Source of the DNA: Kondoa malvinella
Taxonomy: Eukaryota > Basidiomycota > Agaricostilbomycetes > Agaricostilbales > Kondoaceae
DNA length: 64,000 nucleotides
NCBI GenBank assembly: GCA_039545315.1
Contig: BCIM01000005.1
Coordinates: 1,056,609-1,120,608 of the forward strand
Direction: 5' to 3'
The translations under genes were made by a program, and so were the position numbers. This document shows positions 33,972-47,851 of this stretch, piece by piece; within the stretch, counting starts at the first letter, position 1, and each line of letters opens with the position of its first letter. Under the pieces are notes generated by a model, which searched no databases, was not told the origin of the DNA, and saw only the letters and a program-made list of their open reading frames with translations.

Positions 33972-35410
33972 ATGTCCGGCCAACCCAAGAACCATGCAGC
34001 AGCAGTAGCAATTCCTATATCCTTGAGTCAGTAGCCCTTCGCGTTCTTTTTGAAAGCCTCTGAGTAGGCGTACAGTGAGTGAAAGCGATCAGCAAGCATA
34101 TCATGCATCAAGAAAGCCTCGTACGTTGCCATCAGCTTGGTGTTGGTCTCTCTCATATGATCATTCGTGCCAGGACCCTCTGCTTTACCTGCCCGTGAGC
34201 CGCTCATGCCTCGTGCCTCGTACTCGACTCATTAGTGTGGTAGCGAGAGAGGTTTCAACAGGACACGCTCTTAGCAATCAGGGCGGAACTCAAGACAGCT
34301 TCGCGCCAAAGCTTTCTCGTACTCGGTCGGATCAAAGCTTGCGATCGGCCTATGGCCACAAGTCTCGGCTCTTCTGCACCGCATCCCATGAAAACCTTCG
34401 TAGCCATTATGACGTTCCTTCCTACCAGACTATTCGTTCCTCCTCCTCGAATCAAGATCTCCGCTCGCAAATGCTACGTCAGCTGGTCAAACAACAAGGT
34501 GAAGCGGATATGCAACCCACCATCGTCACTTCTGCTTCGTATAAGTTTCAAGTAGCTAGCCCAAAATCCGGTGCCGGCGAAAAACAATCTCGTGTACCGT
34601 CTACTGCTGCTGGATTGCACAACCTCTCGACCATCGCTCCCAATACCACGCAGAGTATGTGTCCATCCCGCGCTGGGCTATAAAATGGCTCATGTGCCAA
34701 AGAAACTACCATGCACGTCGTATTTGGACTTCATGTTTCTGGCCCAATCTATTTCTTGCCTTGCACTATTCCATGCCCGCAAGAGGGCACCGGCGCAAAT
34801 TTCCTCATGGATACCCAAAGCAATGTAGGTGCTTTTCTACGAAATAAGTATTCTCATCATCTGCTTTTCAGGGTTGGTTTCGTTATCCCTCGCTTACAAA
34901 CCCGGCGAGGTCAGTATACGTAAGATGTCATACCGTTTTTGGAACCAGCTTTGAGAGGCGCTCATACGACCAAGGGACGCTTTACGCCTACTACATGAAG
35001 AAACTGAAGAAAGAAAGCGCAGACCACTTCGCTTCGGCTCCAAAGGATGCTCAACTAGATGCTGTCGGCCATCTCATCCAAATCACCGCATCGGACATAA
35101 GAGTCGACGTGCCACGGATTCAAGAGCATCAGAAGCACCAGGTGCCACGTCAGTTGGATTTACTCCGGCCCCATGCGCTCCTAATTCCTTATTAGCTGCC
35201 TTCTTGGAGCATCAAAAGCCGCCGTTTCTTTTGACACCGAACAATCGCTATCGAGGGTTGGCGTGTCACTATCAATTAAAGCGCGGCTGGTACCACCTCG
35301 ATGAAGGAGAACCTTATAGGTTGGCGGAAGATGGACAGCGAGAGCTTTATGGTCTGCGAGACAGAGGACCAGCGGAATGGGTGCCTTCCAGGTACATTAA
35401 GAATACATGA
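33972..35410 (+). CDS. Multi-exon gene of unknown function, exon structure partly unresolved
   Basis: The start MSGQPKNHAAAV leads through well-formed short introns into a Ser-rich region with three imperfect repeats: SDQSLRS, SHENLRS and SNQDLRS. Further on, coding-like blocks read RRSYDQGTLYAYYMKKLKKE and TPNNRYRGLACHYQLKRGWY, and the frame ends GPAEWVPSRYIKNT at a stop at 35408-35410. I could not join the middle (about 34650-34930 and 35090-35200) in one unambiguous way. It may be one gene or two. No domain is recognised. Confidence 0.4.
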
Positions 35411-35784
35411 AAGGCTAGACATACAAGGCTAGACCTATCATTTAAGCGCAATGCGTAGGCCTTTATCCTCTGCCTCTTACAACCTAGATGACTTTAAAAA
35501 GGAAGCAGGGGTTGTTGCGACCTTTGGCGAATGCTATAATATTCATGTGCTCAGTAATCCATGTTGTACAGTCTCCAATACCAAAGTTATGTAGTCCTGC
35601 CTATAGACCGCACTATAGCCTACTTGGACTGTATCATCAATCTTACTCCGAACGAACCACTTCACTAAACAGAAAGCATTATACCAGTCGTTGCAGCTTG
35701 AATCTGCTGCTCCAGTGCATAAACCAAGAGCGCTCGCAACACTAATCACCGCAAAGGACTTGGCAGCAGCACAAAAATTGATCC
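35411..35784. promoter_or_regulatory. Intergenic upstream of HIS1
   Basis: 374 bp between same-strand genes. There are A-rich patches but no clear TGACTC (Gcn4-type) element that I can see. Confidence 0.3.
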
Positions 35785-36832
35785 ATGTCATTTCTCGCTG
35801 AATCCCTGAATGGGCGGCTCGTGAGCACCTCTGCAGCTGCAAAGAATTATACTAATGCCTACCAGCTGTTTGCCATACCCAAAAAAGGCAAATCCGCTGT
35901 TTGTACCTTCTATTCATTGACTCATGCTACAACACAGGCAGGCTCTACGAAAAATCCCTCGAGCTCCTAGCAGGCGCCGACATTCAATTCACACGGTCCA
36001 ACAGACTAGATGTAGCTCTATGTCGGAACCACAATATCGCGCTCGTCTTTCTTCCAGCAGCTGATATACCTCGTTTCGTCGGTGAAGGCAACATAGACCT
36101 GGGCATTACAGGTCAGGATATGGTAGCTGAAGCTGAAGGACAAGGGGAACTGATAGAAGAAGCTCTGGCGTTGGGATTCGGGAAATGCAAACTTCAAGTT
36201 CAAGTGCCGGAAGCGTCTGGGGTGAAGACTGCGGAAGAGCTACTGGGCAAGAAGGTCGTTACTTCGTTTGAGCATGTTGCGGGCGAGTACTTTGGCAAGC
36301 TGGACAAGCAGAAGGGGACGAACACAATCATCGAATACATCGGTGGAAGCGTCGAAGCTGCATGTGCGCTCGGTGTAGCAGATGGCATTGTGGATCTCGT
36401 CGGTACGTCTTCTCCTACATATCTTGAGCCCAGCCTAAGTGATCAACAGAATCTGGCGAAACAATGCGAGCAGCAGGACTTCACGCCATTGAAACCATTC
36501 TTTCCTCCCAAGCGGTTCTCATCAAATCCATCAAACCAAAAGATCCAGCCAACGCTCCTTTAGTTCAAATGATTACTTCCCGAATCGCTGGTGTTCTAGC
36601 TGCCTCGCGGTACATTCTCTGCACGTACAACATCCACCGAAGTAAATTATCAGCCGCTACGGCTATCACACCTGGCAGACGAGCGCCGACTATTACTGCT
36701 TTGGAGGATCCGGATTGGGTAGCGGTCAGCGCAATGATTGTGAGGAATGAGAGTGCGGATATCATGGATCGGTTGCAAGCTACAGGAGCAGTAGATATCT
36801 TTACTATCCAATTGCAGAATTGTAGGGTCTAG
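35785..36832 (+). CDS. HIS1: ATP phosphoribosyltransferase (histidine biosynthesis, step 1)
   Basis: Four exons (35785-35820, 35866-35887, 35938-36402, 36450-36832) give 301 aa, the usual fungal length. Motifs: LFAIPKKGRLYEKSLELL at the N-terminus, GNIDLGITGQDM, the phosphate-binding loop EYIGGSVEAA then GIVDLVESGETMRAAGL, and a C-terminal ACT-like regulatory domain (PGRRAPTITAL; TGAVDIFTIQL). It condenses ATP and PRPP to phosphoribosyl-ATP and is feedback-inhibited by histidine in the family. The intron 35888-35937 starts with GC; only a GC-AG intron joins PKKG to RLYEK correctly. It converges with the Pol delta subunit gene. Confidence 0.94.
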
Positions 36833-37129
36833 ACTATTAGAGAGATCGAATAGATATGGAATACTAGAGTCAAGCTGGGAATGATATGGCATGACAGCCT
36901 TGTGTCGATCGCAGCGCGAAAGCAAGAACACGCAGGGGAGCCGGACATCAGGAAAAGATGAGGTTATACAAATGCCATTCGGTCATATATCTACAATGTC
37001 CAGTAATGCGAGTAATACAAATAAAAAGCCTGTAAAGTGTTACGCGCTCGTAAGCTAAAAGTCACATGTAGAGCAGCGAGAGACCTACCGCTGATAGAGC
37101 AGGACGCCTACTTACGCAGCTGCGTGTGT

Positions 37130-37845
37130 TCATTCAAGACCGCCAACGAGACCCTACATTACTTTTCAGCCATTTCCCAAATCGGGTGATTACAAGACTT
37201 ACATGGAAGACGTCTCGCGAATAGCGAGGATCCGACTGCCCTTGCTGAGTGAGAAGAATCTCGCGGACCTGTGCACTCCCCAGTTCAGGTGAAACCAATA
37301 GGTCACAATTGGATTGAAGACGCACCTCCTTTGGTGGATCAAGTTCCAGGTCATCCGCCCTTTGCCAGCGCTCGAGTCGTGTTCTGTGAATAAGACGGAA
37401 AACACATCAGTATAATACTGATGTAAAGCACCGTCATGCTCACAAGCCAATAGAAGGCCCGAAATCCGGATTCAAATCAAAGACGCGCAGGATGTTGTCT
37501 ACTCGGTTGTGATCTTGCAAATGAACTGTGCACCAAAAATGAGATCAGCTGAAAACACAGCAGAGCCCAAATATGTGACGCACTGGTCGATTTGCCCATA
37601 ATCTCTTTGGTACTTTTGTGAATGGCATCCCATTTCTTGTCGTTGACATCGAGCAAAGGGCCATCTTTGGCGTTGAAGGAAGGAGCAGGACTGAGACTGG
37701 GTCGTGCTTTGCCTTTATCCTTGCTGGTAACGGTCAAGCTGTCTTTGGACGAAGTACCGAGCGAGTTGGTAGACGTGCGCGCCTTTTTCTTTTCCTTTTC
37801 TGATTGGATACGTTTGACTGCTGTGCGTGCTTTGGGTGGAGCCAT
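37130..37845 (-). CDS. DNA polymerase delta small subunit 4 (Cdm1/POLD4)
   Basis: Five exons (37845-37584, 37525-37444, 37383-37326, 37268-37203, 37153-37130) give 163 aa. The first 75 residues are basic and disordered (KRIQSEKEKKKART). The conserved C-terminal domain reads NILRVFDLNPDFGPSIGLTR, then LERWQRADDLELDPP and KEVREILL. This subunit stabilises the Pol delta holoenzyme during lagging-strand synthesis and repair. S. cerevisiae lacks it; S. pombe has Cdm1. The last two exons are short (66 and 24 nt). The proposed end VFHGLVGGLE is the less certain part, as reading through the last donor gives a different tail. Confidence 0.85.
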
Positions 37846-38080
37846 GTTTGTAGTGGAGCGAGAGTCTTGGTTCGAGAAAGACCAGGTCGAAATCGAACTT
37901 CCTCAAGTAGGTCATCTGGGCACGTGATCAAGAAGTAGATAGCTCAACATTTGAGAGGGAAAGCATTCGGTTGTATTACAAGCAGCTAAGTCACTGATAC
38001 TCTTTTAATTGCGCCATTCACATAGCTTCATCGCCCCAACCCCCTATCGAGCTGAAGTTGACCAAATTGAGCCAAAGTGA

Positions 38081-40400
38081 TCAGTATTCGCTTTTCATCG
38101 GGACGTCACCTATTTGAGCGTCGTGTCGACCGGCTGATGGACCAGACGGAGTAGCTTCAGCGCCAATAGGTTGAGCGATAAAGTCGCGGTAGCGAGCATT
38201 GTACTAATCGATCCATAATCAGATTTGACTATCGCATATAGCAATGAACAGCATACCTCGAGAGCGAGAGGACGTCCGCCATATGAGTAGCCCTCTGTAG
38301 ATCAAACCCGGAGACTCTAAGCAAACATATGCATGGTTCAAGATTCAACGTACGGAATTTGGCAATTGCAGTCTCGGCTTCTTCATTGCTGTTGAATTGA
38401 ACGATACCGCAGCCTTTGGAGCGTCCGCCTTCTGAGAGAGCTTCGGCATATTCGACTGTACCAGTAGTCTGGAACAGCTCGACCAGATCTTCGTTCGAAG
38501 TTGACCAAGGCAGCTGTGGGTTACCTTCACTCTGAGCAATTTATTCCCCAAAGGAAGACAGTCGAGGAGGCTCACATTCTTGACAAAGATCTGATTGCTC
38601 GGTGAAGCAGTTTGACCAATGGTAGATCCACCATAGCCGCCGCGTCCACGAGGAGCAAAAGCGCCTCGAGGTGCAAATCCACCTCGTCCACCTCCGAATG
38701 GTCCAGACTGGGGAGCAGAGAAGCGCTCTTCCTTGACTTCGAGCTTCATTCCGTTCAACTCGGCACCGTCGAACATGGCTGCAAAGTATAGGTCAGCTTG
38801 AAAGCGTGCAGATCTCTTGAATGACCTACAGATAGCATTGACAGCATCGGCAGCGTTGGCAAAGACAACCATGCCAGTACCTTTGGGGTTGCCATCGGTG
38901 CCGTAGTGAATATCGGCGCGAATAATGTCACCAGCTTGACGGAACAAGTCTTTCAAGTCTTGCCAACCGACTTCCCAATTGAGCTGTGAATTGTTACCAA
39001 GAACGTATCAGAGCAGGTCCGGATGCTATGGATCAATACTCACACCACCGACAATGAGTTGCTTGCTCGAGAAAGCAGGTTCCGGTCGACCAGAGCCAAA
39101 AGCGCCAAAAGCACCACGACCACCGCCGCGACCGCCTCTGAAGCCACCACGACCGTAATCATCACCACCTGGACGACCGCTGACCGCCGCTGCACCATAA
39201 CGAGCTTCTTCCTCACGATCCTATCAACAACCGCAAAATCAACATCCGGTTGCCTCTCCTACGTAGACCAGCCTCTGTCCTGCCCTGCATTGAAGAAAGA
39301 GAAGAGATGGTGGGTGAACAGCCTGCGTGAAGCCCTACTTTCCCAATTTGGTCCAGTTGGGTCACCCGCCATTCTCGCGCCAAGGGATAGAGGTATAGAG
39401 GGCAGGGCAGAAGAGAGACTGATCATGTGGCCATAAGCACCCACTTCACGAATGAATAGCTGTCTGCCAAGGAGAGATTGTTCGTTGAGGGTTGAAATGG
39501 CCTTTTGAGCTTCTTCGCGGGTAGAGTATTCCACAACACTGTCGACACAAAGATGGATCAGCAACAGATCGCATCGATCCCAAATCGTAACTGACCCGCA
39601 ACCTTTGGACATGCCGTTGGGCAAAGTCATGACTTCCGCAAAGACGACGTTTCCAGCTGATCACACAAAACCAACCCAAATCACATCAGCCTAAACGTCC
39701 TTTGTTCCGAGCCCAGCAACAGCCCAGCAATCAAGAATGATCCCTCACCCTCCCGCATGAAATCCTTCAAATCGTTCCATCGAACTTGAAAGCTCAAATT
39801 GCCAACGTAGACTCTGTTTTCTCTGACGGATCTTTTAGCGGCTTCAGCAGCAGCAACTTCTCTTCCAGCACCACCTGCAGCGCTTGAAGCAGCTCTGTCA
39901 CCACGAGGTTTGTAATCCATATCTGCGTCTCTTTCCCTTCTAGGTGAACGTTCGCGTTTAGTGTCGTACTCTAGATCGGGCGAGCGACGACGAGCGGCGG
40001 GTGAGTATGAACGGTCTCTACGTCTGCGAGGGGGACTGCGGCTGCCTTGGTATCAGAAAACCGGTTTGCATCAGCCGAGACTCATAAGACTGGATAGTTG
40101 TGACTCACGGCTACGGCTTCTGGATCTTCTGCGGTCTGAACGGGAAGATCTCTGCGAATAAAAGAGATTGAGTCAGCCACGTAATTTTAGATGACTAGGC
40201 TATGTTCTTTCAGAAGGCCAGTCCACTAGAAGTCGTTGTGAAAAGACAGAAGGTTACAGCGAGAGGCAGGCCAGGCTTGCGACCATACAGGTACACAGCA
40301 TCATGCAGAAGAACGAGTATATGGTGTCCAAAACGGGACAGGAGCAGCAAAATTGCTTCAAAAAGGTTCAGAAGCTTACATAGTTATCGTCGTCAACCAT
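38081..40400 (-). CDS. Three-RRM SR-like RNA-binding protein (Gbp2/Hrb1 type)
   Basis: Eleven exons (40400-40380, 40151-40109, 40045-39749, 39656-39596, 39538-39445, 39220-39044, 38983-38830, 38778-38576, 38513-38354, 38294-38257, 38203-38081) give 456 aa. The N-terminus is Arg/Ser-rich (RSDRRRSRSR; SPPRRRRDRSYSP). Three RRMs follow: RVYVGNLSFQV with GCGVVEYST; QLIVGGLNWEV with GTGMVVFA; QIFVKNLPWS with GCGIVQF. RGG-rich linkers separate them. Gbp2 and Hrb1 bind poly(A) RNA, couple splicing to export and join mRNA quality control; this role is inferred from architecture. Introns 1 (228 nt) and 5 (224 nt) are far longer than the ~50 nt norm here and may regulate the gene. Confidence 0.85.
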
Positions 40401-40824
40401 GCTGTGGCCCCAAAGACACAGCGATCAGCATCGTTTCATGCAAAGCGGCGGTATTCGACTCACAACGAAAGCCAGAGTGGAATTCACACGACTTCTGTGC
40501 GCTGCTATAGTTCGATTATATAATATCGAGACCTTGTTGCGGCGTTGCAGTCGGATAGCAAAGTGTTAGCAAGAACGAGTCCTTGACCAGGAAACCTCGA
40601 GAGGGAAAGCTCGAAGCAAGATCGGGAACTCGCTTGATGCCGGAAATCGGTGAAATGTGAGCTCATGTGTGAAATGTCTCTCACCAACCAGGCTTTTCTC
40701 CCCAGATTAGCCTTTTGTCATAGATACAAAAGATTAGCTCTGTTCTGTCTTAACCTGGCGACCATCTGACGGTCACACTTGTCTCCTCTGCTTGCTTCTT
40801 GCCCTCAATCATCTCGTTGTCGGC
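40401..40824. promoter_or_regulatory. Divergent intergenic region
   Basis: 424 bp between the RRM gene (minus) and the prenyltransferase gene (plus). It holds both promoters; no specific site is recognised. Confidence 0.3.
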
Positions 40825-42010
40825 ATGACCGCTGTACTGCCTTACAATGAACGCGTCCGTCTCTTACCTTGCTCCGTATCTTCTGTGGCTCATGCCTATG
40901 ACAGCCAGGATGGGAAGACATTACTCCCATAGCTCAAGAAGAAGCTCTGAACGCCATGGCCGTAATTCAATACAACCCAGATTGTGCGTCTCTCTTTAGC
41001 TTATATGCCCCTGATCTGACGCAGGTGAGCAGACCAACACGCAATGGACGCCTTTCGATACATCCTCACCAAGAACGAGCGATCTCAAAGAGCTATACAA
41101 TTGACGGAAACCATCCTGAAACTCAACCCGGGCATGTTCACTGTGTGGAACTATCGAACTATGCTGCTCACTTCTTCTGGGTTGGATGTGGATTTGAACG
41201 CGGAGCTGGATCTGATGGAAGCTTTGATCAAAGTACATTTGAAAGGTTATCAAGTTTGGTTCGTCACTCCTTTCTACTACTGGAAGGCGACTGATAGGAT
41301 GGTGATAGGCAACATCGCAAACTTATCGTCCTAGCACTGAAAGACCCATCACGAGAACTAGCATTCTGTTCCCGCGCTTTACAAATAGACAGCAAGAACT
41401 ACCATACCTGGGCATACCGACATTGGGCTCTGTGTCATTTCTATTCTCTCCAAAACGATTCTTTCTACCCTTTAGAAACAAAGAAACAAGTATGGGAAGC
41501 GGAACGAACTTATAGCGAGAGTTTAATATCGGAAGATGTACGGAATAATTCTGCTTGGGCTCATCGGTTCTTTGTATGCTTTGATAATGGGGTGTATGAG
41601 GATGTGAGTGGGCAAGAGTTGGAATTCGCAAAGGAGAAATTGGTATTGGCACCGAATAATGCTTCAGCTTGGAATTATCTGCGGGGGTAAGCTTGCGTTT
41701 TCGCTTTTCTGAACAATCTGACTGTCTGTACAGGGTACTGAAGAGGAGCGAGAAAGGCTTGGCGAGCTGTCTGGACTTTGCGAAAGACTTGAAGAGCGGA
41801 TCACCGTGTGCTTTGGGCCTCGAGTTCCAAGCAGATGCGCTAGCAGAGAAGGGTGATAGGGAAGAAGCTACTAAGGTGAGCAATGTCTGCACTGCCGCTT
41901 ATTGAACTAATTCTTCAGGGCAGCTGTATGATCAGGTTGCGGAAGTTGACCCTATAAGAGCGCCGTTTTACGCGCTGAGGAAGTCAAAGCTGTCTGGACA
42001 GCGTTCGTGA
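40825..42010 (+). CDS. RAM2: Protein farnesyltransferase/geranylgeranyltransferase I alpha subunit
   Basis: Six exons (40825-40858, 40909-40983, 41033-41258, 41309-41686, 41734-41875, 41924-42010) give 313 aa. The N-terminus NERVRWEDITPI and tetratricopeptide-like prenyltransferase repeats are clear: LNPGMFTVWNYRTMLL, KGYQVWQHRKLIV, KNYHTWAYRHWAL, NNSAWAHRFFV and NASAWNYLRGVL. The alpha subunit is shared by farnesyltransferase (with Ram1) and GGTase I (with Cdc43), which lipidate CaaX proteins such as Ras and Rho. The length is near that of yeast Ram2. Confidence 0.92.
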
Positions 42011-42333
42011 TGCCCAATATATATGTACATATTCGCATTGCCTGTTCGCTTCCCGCTCATTCTGCTTGAATCCTCTTGTTGACCCGAACGAGCATCTATA
42101 CCTGAGCAGCATTGATACCCTCTCTGCACCTATTTCCCTGTACTAGCGAGAGAGCTGTGCTCTGACGCCTAGTCATACGCAATTGCAGACATAGACAGAC
42201 ATCAGTTCATCTGCACGTCTAACAAGTCGCAAGCGAGCAGCCAAACCTGCACTGGCTAGCTTGTACGTCGAATGTCAAGACAAGATCACCTGCGGCAGGC
42301 AAGTATTCGCAATTGTCCAAGATAGATCGCCAA
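42011..42333. other. Intergenic, nothing recognised
   Basis: 323 bp between two plus-strand genes, with no protein-like frame. Confidence 0.3.
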
Positions 42334-43621
42334 ATGCCAGTGTCCTATCACAAAGAGATTCAAGAAGCTGTCGCCTTGATCATACCGGCGTTGGCTGAAG
42401 GCTTCCCTCGACGCGCATTCGAAACTTTAGTAGATGCAGCCGACGGACCTCACGTGACGGAGCAGCTCGTCGAGTCGTGATCCTCAGGACTATTGTTGCT
42501 GAGCACCCAGATGCGCTCATTTTGGCCATACACTCTTGCCAACCTTGTTCTGCCGGTTATTGCAAGAAGGGATGTCAGGCAAAGATGCTGGCCAGGCTTT
42601 CGAGCTGTTGTTGTCGAATTGTGGCAGAGGACGAAAGCTGATGTATGACTATGGTCAGTAATTGCTTCTCTAGTCTTGTACCTATCAGGATCTGATTCAC
42701 ACCTTCAGCGTATCCAATGTATAGATTTATGGCACACGGCATGCTTCTAGACTGGTGGTGCAAAGTCGAACACGACGATGTGGACGAGTACATCCACGAT
42801 ATTGCCAACCGCGCCAGTACACTTGTCAATTTTCTTTATCAATCATCCCAAGTTTTGCCAGGAAGAGGACGACTACCTCGTGAAGCTCATGAAAGACACA
42901 CTCCCTTCAATACAATCTACGATAGACCATGCTGATCATCACCACGGTAAAGACTACCAATGCCAAGTTGTATCTTTTTGGATCGCCATTCTACAATCAA
43001 TCCATTGCTTGCCTATCACGATCAATAAATCAGAACATCCTTCCCTCTTCCAACTTTGCAAAGACATCACCGCTCTTCCATCTCCCGAGGCCAAGTTCGC
43101 ATTCGTCGCTCAGCATTCGCCAATGTTCAAAGCCTGTCGCACGACCAAAATATTTGCATGCCATACTTGTTTGCGATATCGAGAATTGACTGTGCTCGAC
43201 TTTTGTGGGAACCCCTTTTGCCAGACTTGCCCTGTACCGCAGTTTCCAGATGCTAGTCCGTACAAGCTATGCCAGGCAGATAGCCATACTCTTCTTTGTA
43301 GTTTGAAATGTGCCAAGGCTTGTGAGTACCGTTTTGGGTATCGCAATGTGCTGCTGCTGATCTAGCGGCATATAGTCTGGAAAGATGGACATCGAGAACG
43401 CTGTGAAGGAGCTGCAAAAGACGGATGGAAGCAGCAAGATAGACTCGATTGTATGGTCTCGATTTGCGTCTCCGGTCTTCTGACGTGACATTGTCTAGGG
43501 AAAGACACGTTCCTTCGCATTACAGGCTCGACTTTCAAAGAGTACGTCACTTCGCGCATGACTCGTCACGGCTGATTTGCGTATCTTTAGCAACAATCAT
43601 GCTGCGAGGAGTTCAAGCTAG
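42334..43621 (+). CDS. MYND-type zinc-finger protein 4
   Basis: Seven exons (42334-42476, 42511-42653, 42709-42824, 42862-43321, 43376-43450, 43499-43541, 43591-43621) give 336 aa. The helical body includes CAHFGHTLLPTLFCRLLQ and YPMYRFMAHGMLLDWWCK. The finger is MYND-like with an insertion: CHTC, FCQTC, LLCSLKCAKAF, WKDGHRERC. A further 40 residues follow. The first intron is only 34 nt, the shortest in the window. The size and C-terminal finger match the other MYND genes here, but the bodies have diverged strongly. Function unknown. Confidence 0.7.
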
Positions 43622-43964
43622 TGTTACAAGTGTACACTCTACGTCGTGGATCTCAAATATGGCGCAATGTAATTCTTTAACAAGAGCCGAGAGATGCTTG
43701 GCCCTGCACAAAGCCCTCCCTTTTTCGTCATAGCTGTCTCGTAGCTCTCACTCGATCACAAAACCCGCAAAGGACTATTCTGACTGGCTTCTCATGTACC
43801 AGCCTGAAGCTGTCTTCTGGCGCATGATCCTATCGCTTCTGCTATTGGTGTCGCCATCTAGAAGACTTCTTCTGTCGCATGCCTTCTGTGTGTCGCATGT
43901 GACCCCTCTGCTTTTATCTGAACGTCTTCTTACTTTCCGTTTGCTCTTGTCCGCCATTCAAACT
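43622..43964. promoter_or_regulatory. Intergenic upstream of the secreted-protein gene
   Basis: 343 bp, pyrimidine-rich close to the ATG at 43965. An in-frame upstream extension exists, but it reads as leader rather than protein. Confidence 0.3.
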
Positions 43965-44540
43965 ATGCTAAAACTCTCACAAGCAATCTTTGCCATCATC
44001 GCACTGGCTACAGTCGTACTGGCTGATCCATCCGTTCTGATCTACGAAGGCTCTGGATGTGTCGGTGTGCAGCATTTCCATGATCTGGCTCCTCCTGGGT
44101 TAGACCCCACTATGTTGAGGAAGAAGGGTAGCTGATTTCTCTGTAGAATTGCTGTTGGCGAAAAGAAGGATTTCCAGGTCAAGGCTGAATTTCCCGTCAC
44201 CAGCTACAAGTTCTGGGTTTCGGACTGTGCGCAACATTGTACTTTCATCAGTCCATTCACTTAACCTCTCTGTAGGGCACGACGACGTCTGGACCTATGC
44301 TTTCGACCCTAGTCCCGGATGCGGCAAAGGTCAAGTGGTGCATCTCAACGCACCTCCAGCGGAGGCCAAGTGCGTCATGCACGGTACAGTTGGGCGAGCC
44401 TCTCTCTGTCTCATGCTTTATTCATAGACTCACTGCCAATTGCTACTTTAGATGCGGTGTTCATCAGATCTTTTATGGACGAGACGCGACGGCCTAGGGT
44501 TCGGGAACGCTCTAGGGCTGGCAGGGGCTTTGGCCTATGA
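43965..44540 (+). CDS. Small secreted protein
   Basis: Four exons (43965-44098, 44147-44226, 44276-44383, 44428-44540) give about 144 aa. Residues 1-20 are a classic signal peptide: MLKLSQAIFAIIALATVVLA, with likely cleavage before DPS. The mature part has few Cys (SGCVGVQ; PGCGKGQ; AKCVMH) and aromatic strands (YKFWVSD; DDVWTYAFD), suggesting a small beta-rich extracellular domain. The second donor may be at 44227 or 44239 (same phase), and the C-terminal RRPRVRERSRAG stretch may be intron rather than protein. No family recognised. It could be a cell-wall or host-interaction protein, but nothing here proves that. Confidence 0.5.
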
Positions 44541-44838
44541 CCTTTGTAAGGATAGCGAATATCGCGATGCAGATCTTAGGCTCGGCGAAGTTGACTCGCG
44601 AAAGCTTGTCTTGCTTGTTTGCTTGACCTCAAACCTTGTTGAAGCGACTTGTCTGCTTTGCTCACACGCGCCATTCGACTCGCTCTAGCCATCTGAGCTC
44701 TCTCTCCAGCGGCAGTCCCTGCGCATTACGACAACTCGCCTCGCCTCTTCCCGACTTCGCCTTTCCTTTGCTTTCGTCCATTCTCTCTTTTCAAACAGCG
44801 CTCTACCTGATTCAATACACATTGTATAACCAGCAATC

Positions 44839-47741
<2,903 letters not shown>

Positions 47742-47851
47742 GTTGGAGCTTCTTTCGGTTTGTAGCGGGTGGATCTGGGCTAGTAATGTCGTGCAGCAAA
47801 GCAAATAGAGATCATGGATTCTGGCATACAAATGATATAGCATTTTCACAT

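Noticed and set aside
39259..39630. Minus-strand ORF reading through an RRM exon into the next 200 bp
   Set aside because: The second half is the 224-nt intron. The RRM continues correctly only when the intron is removed.
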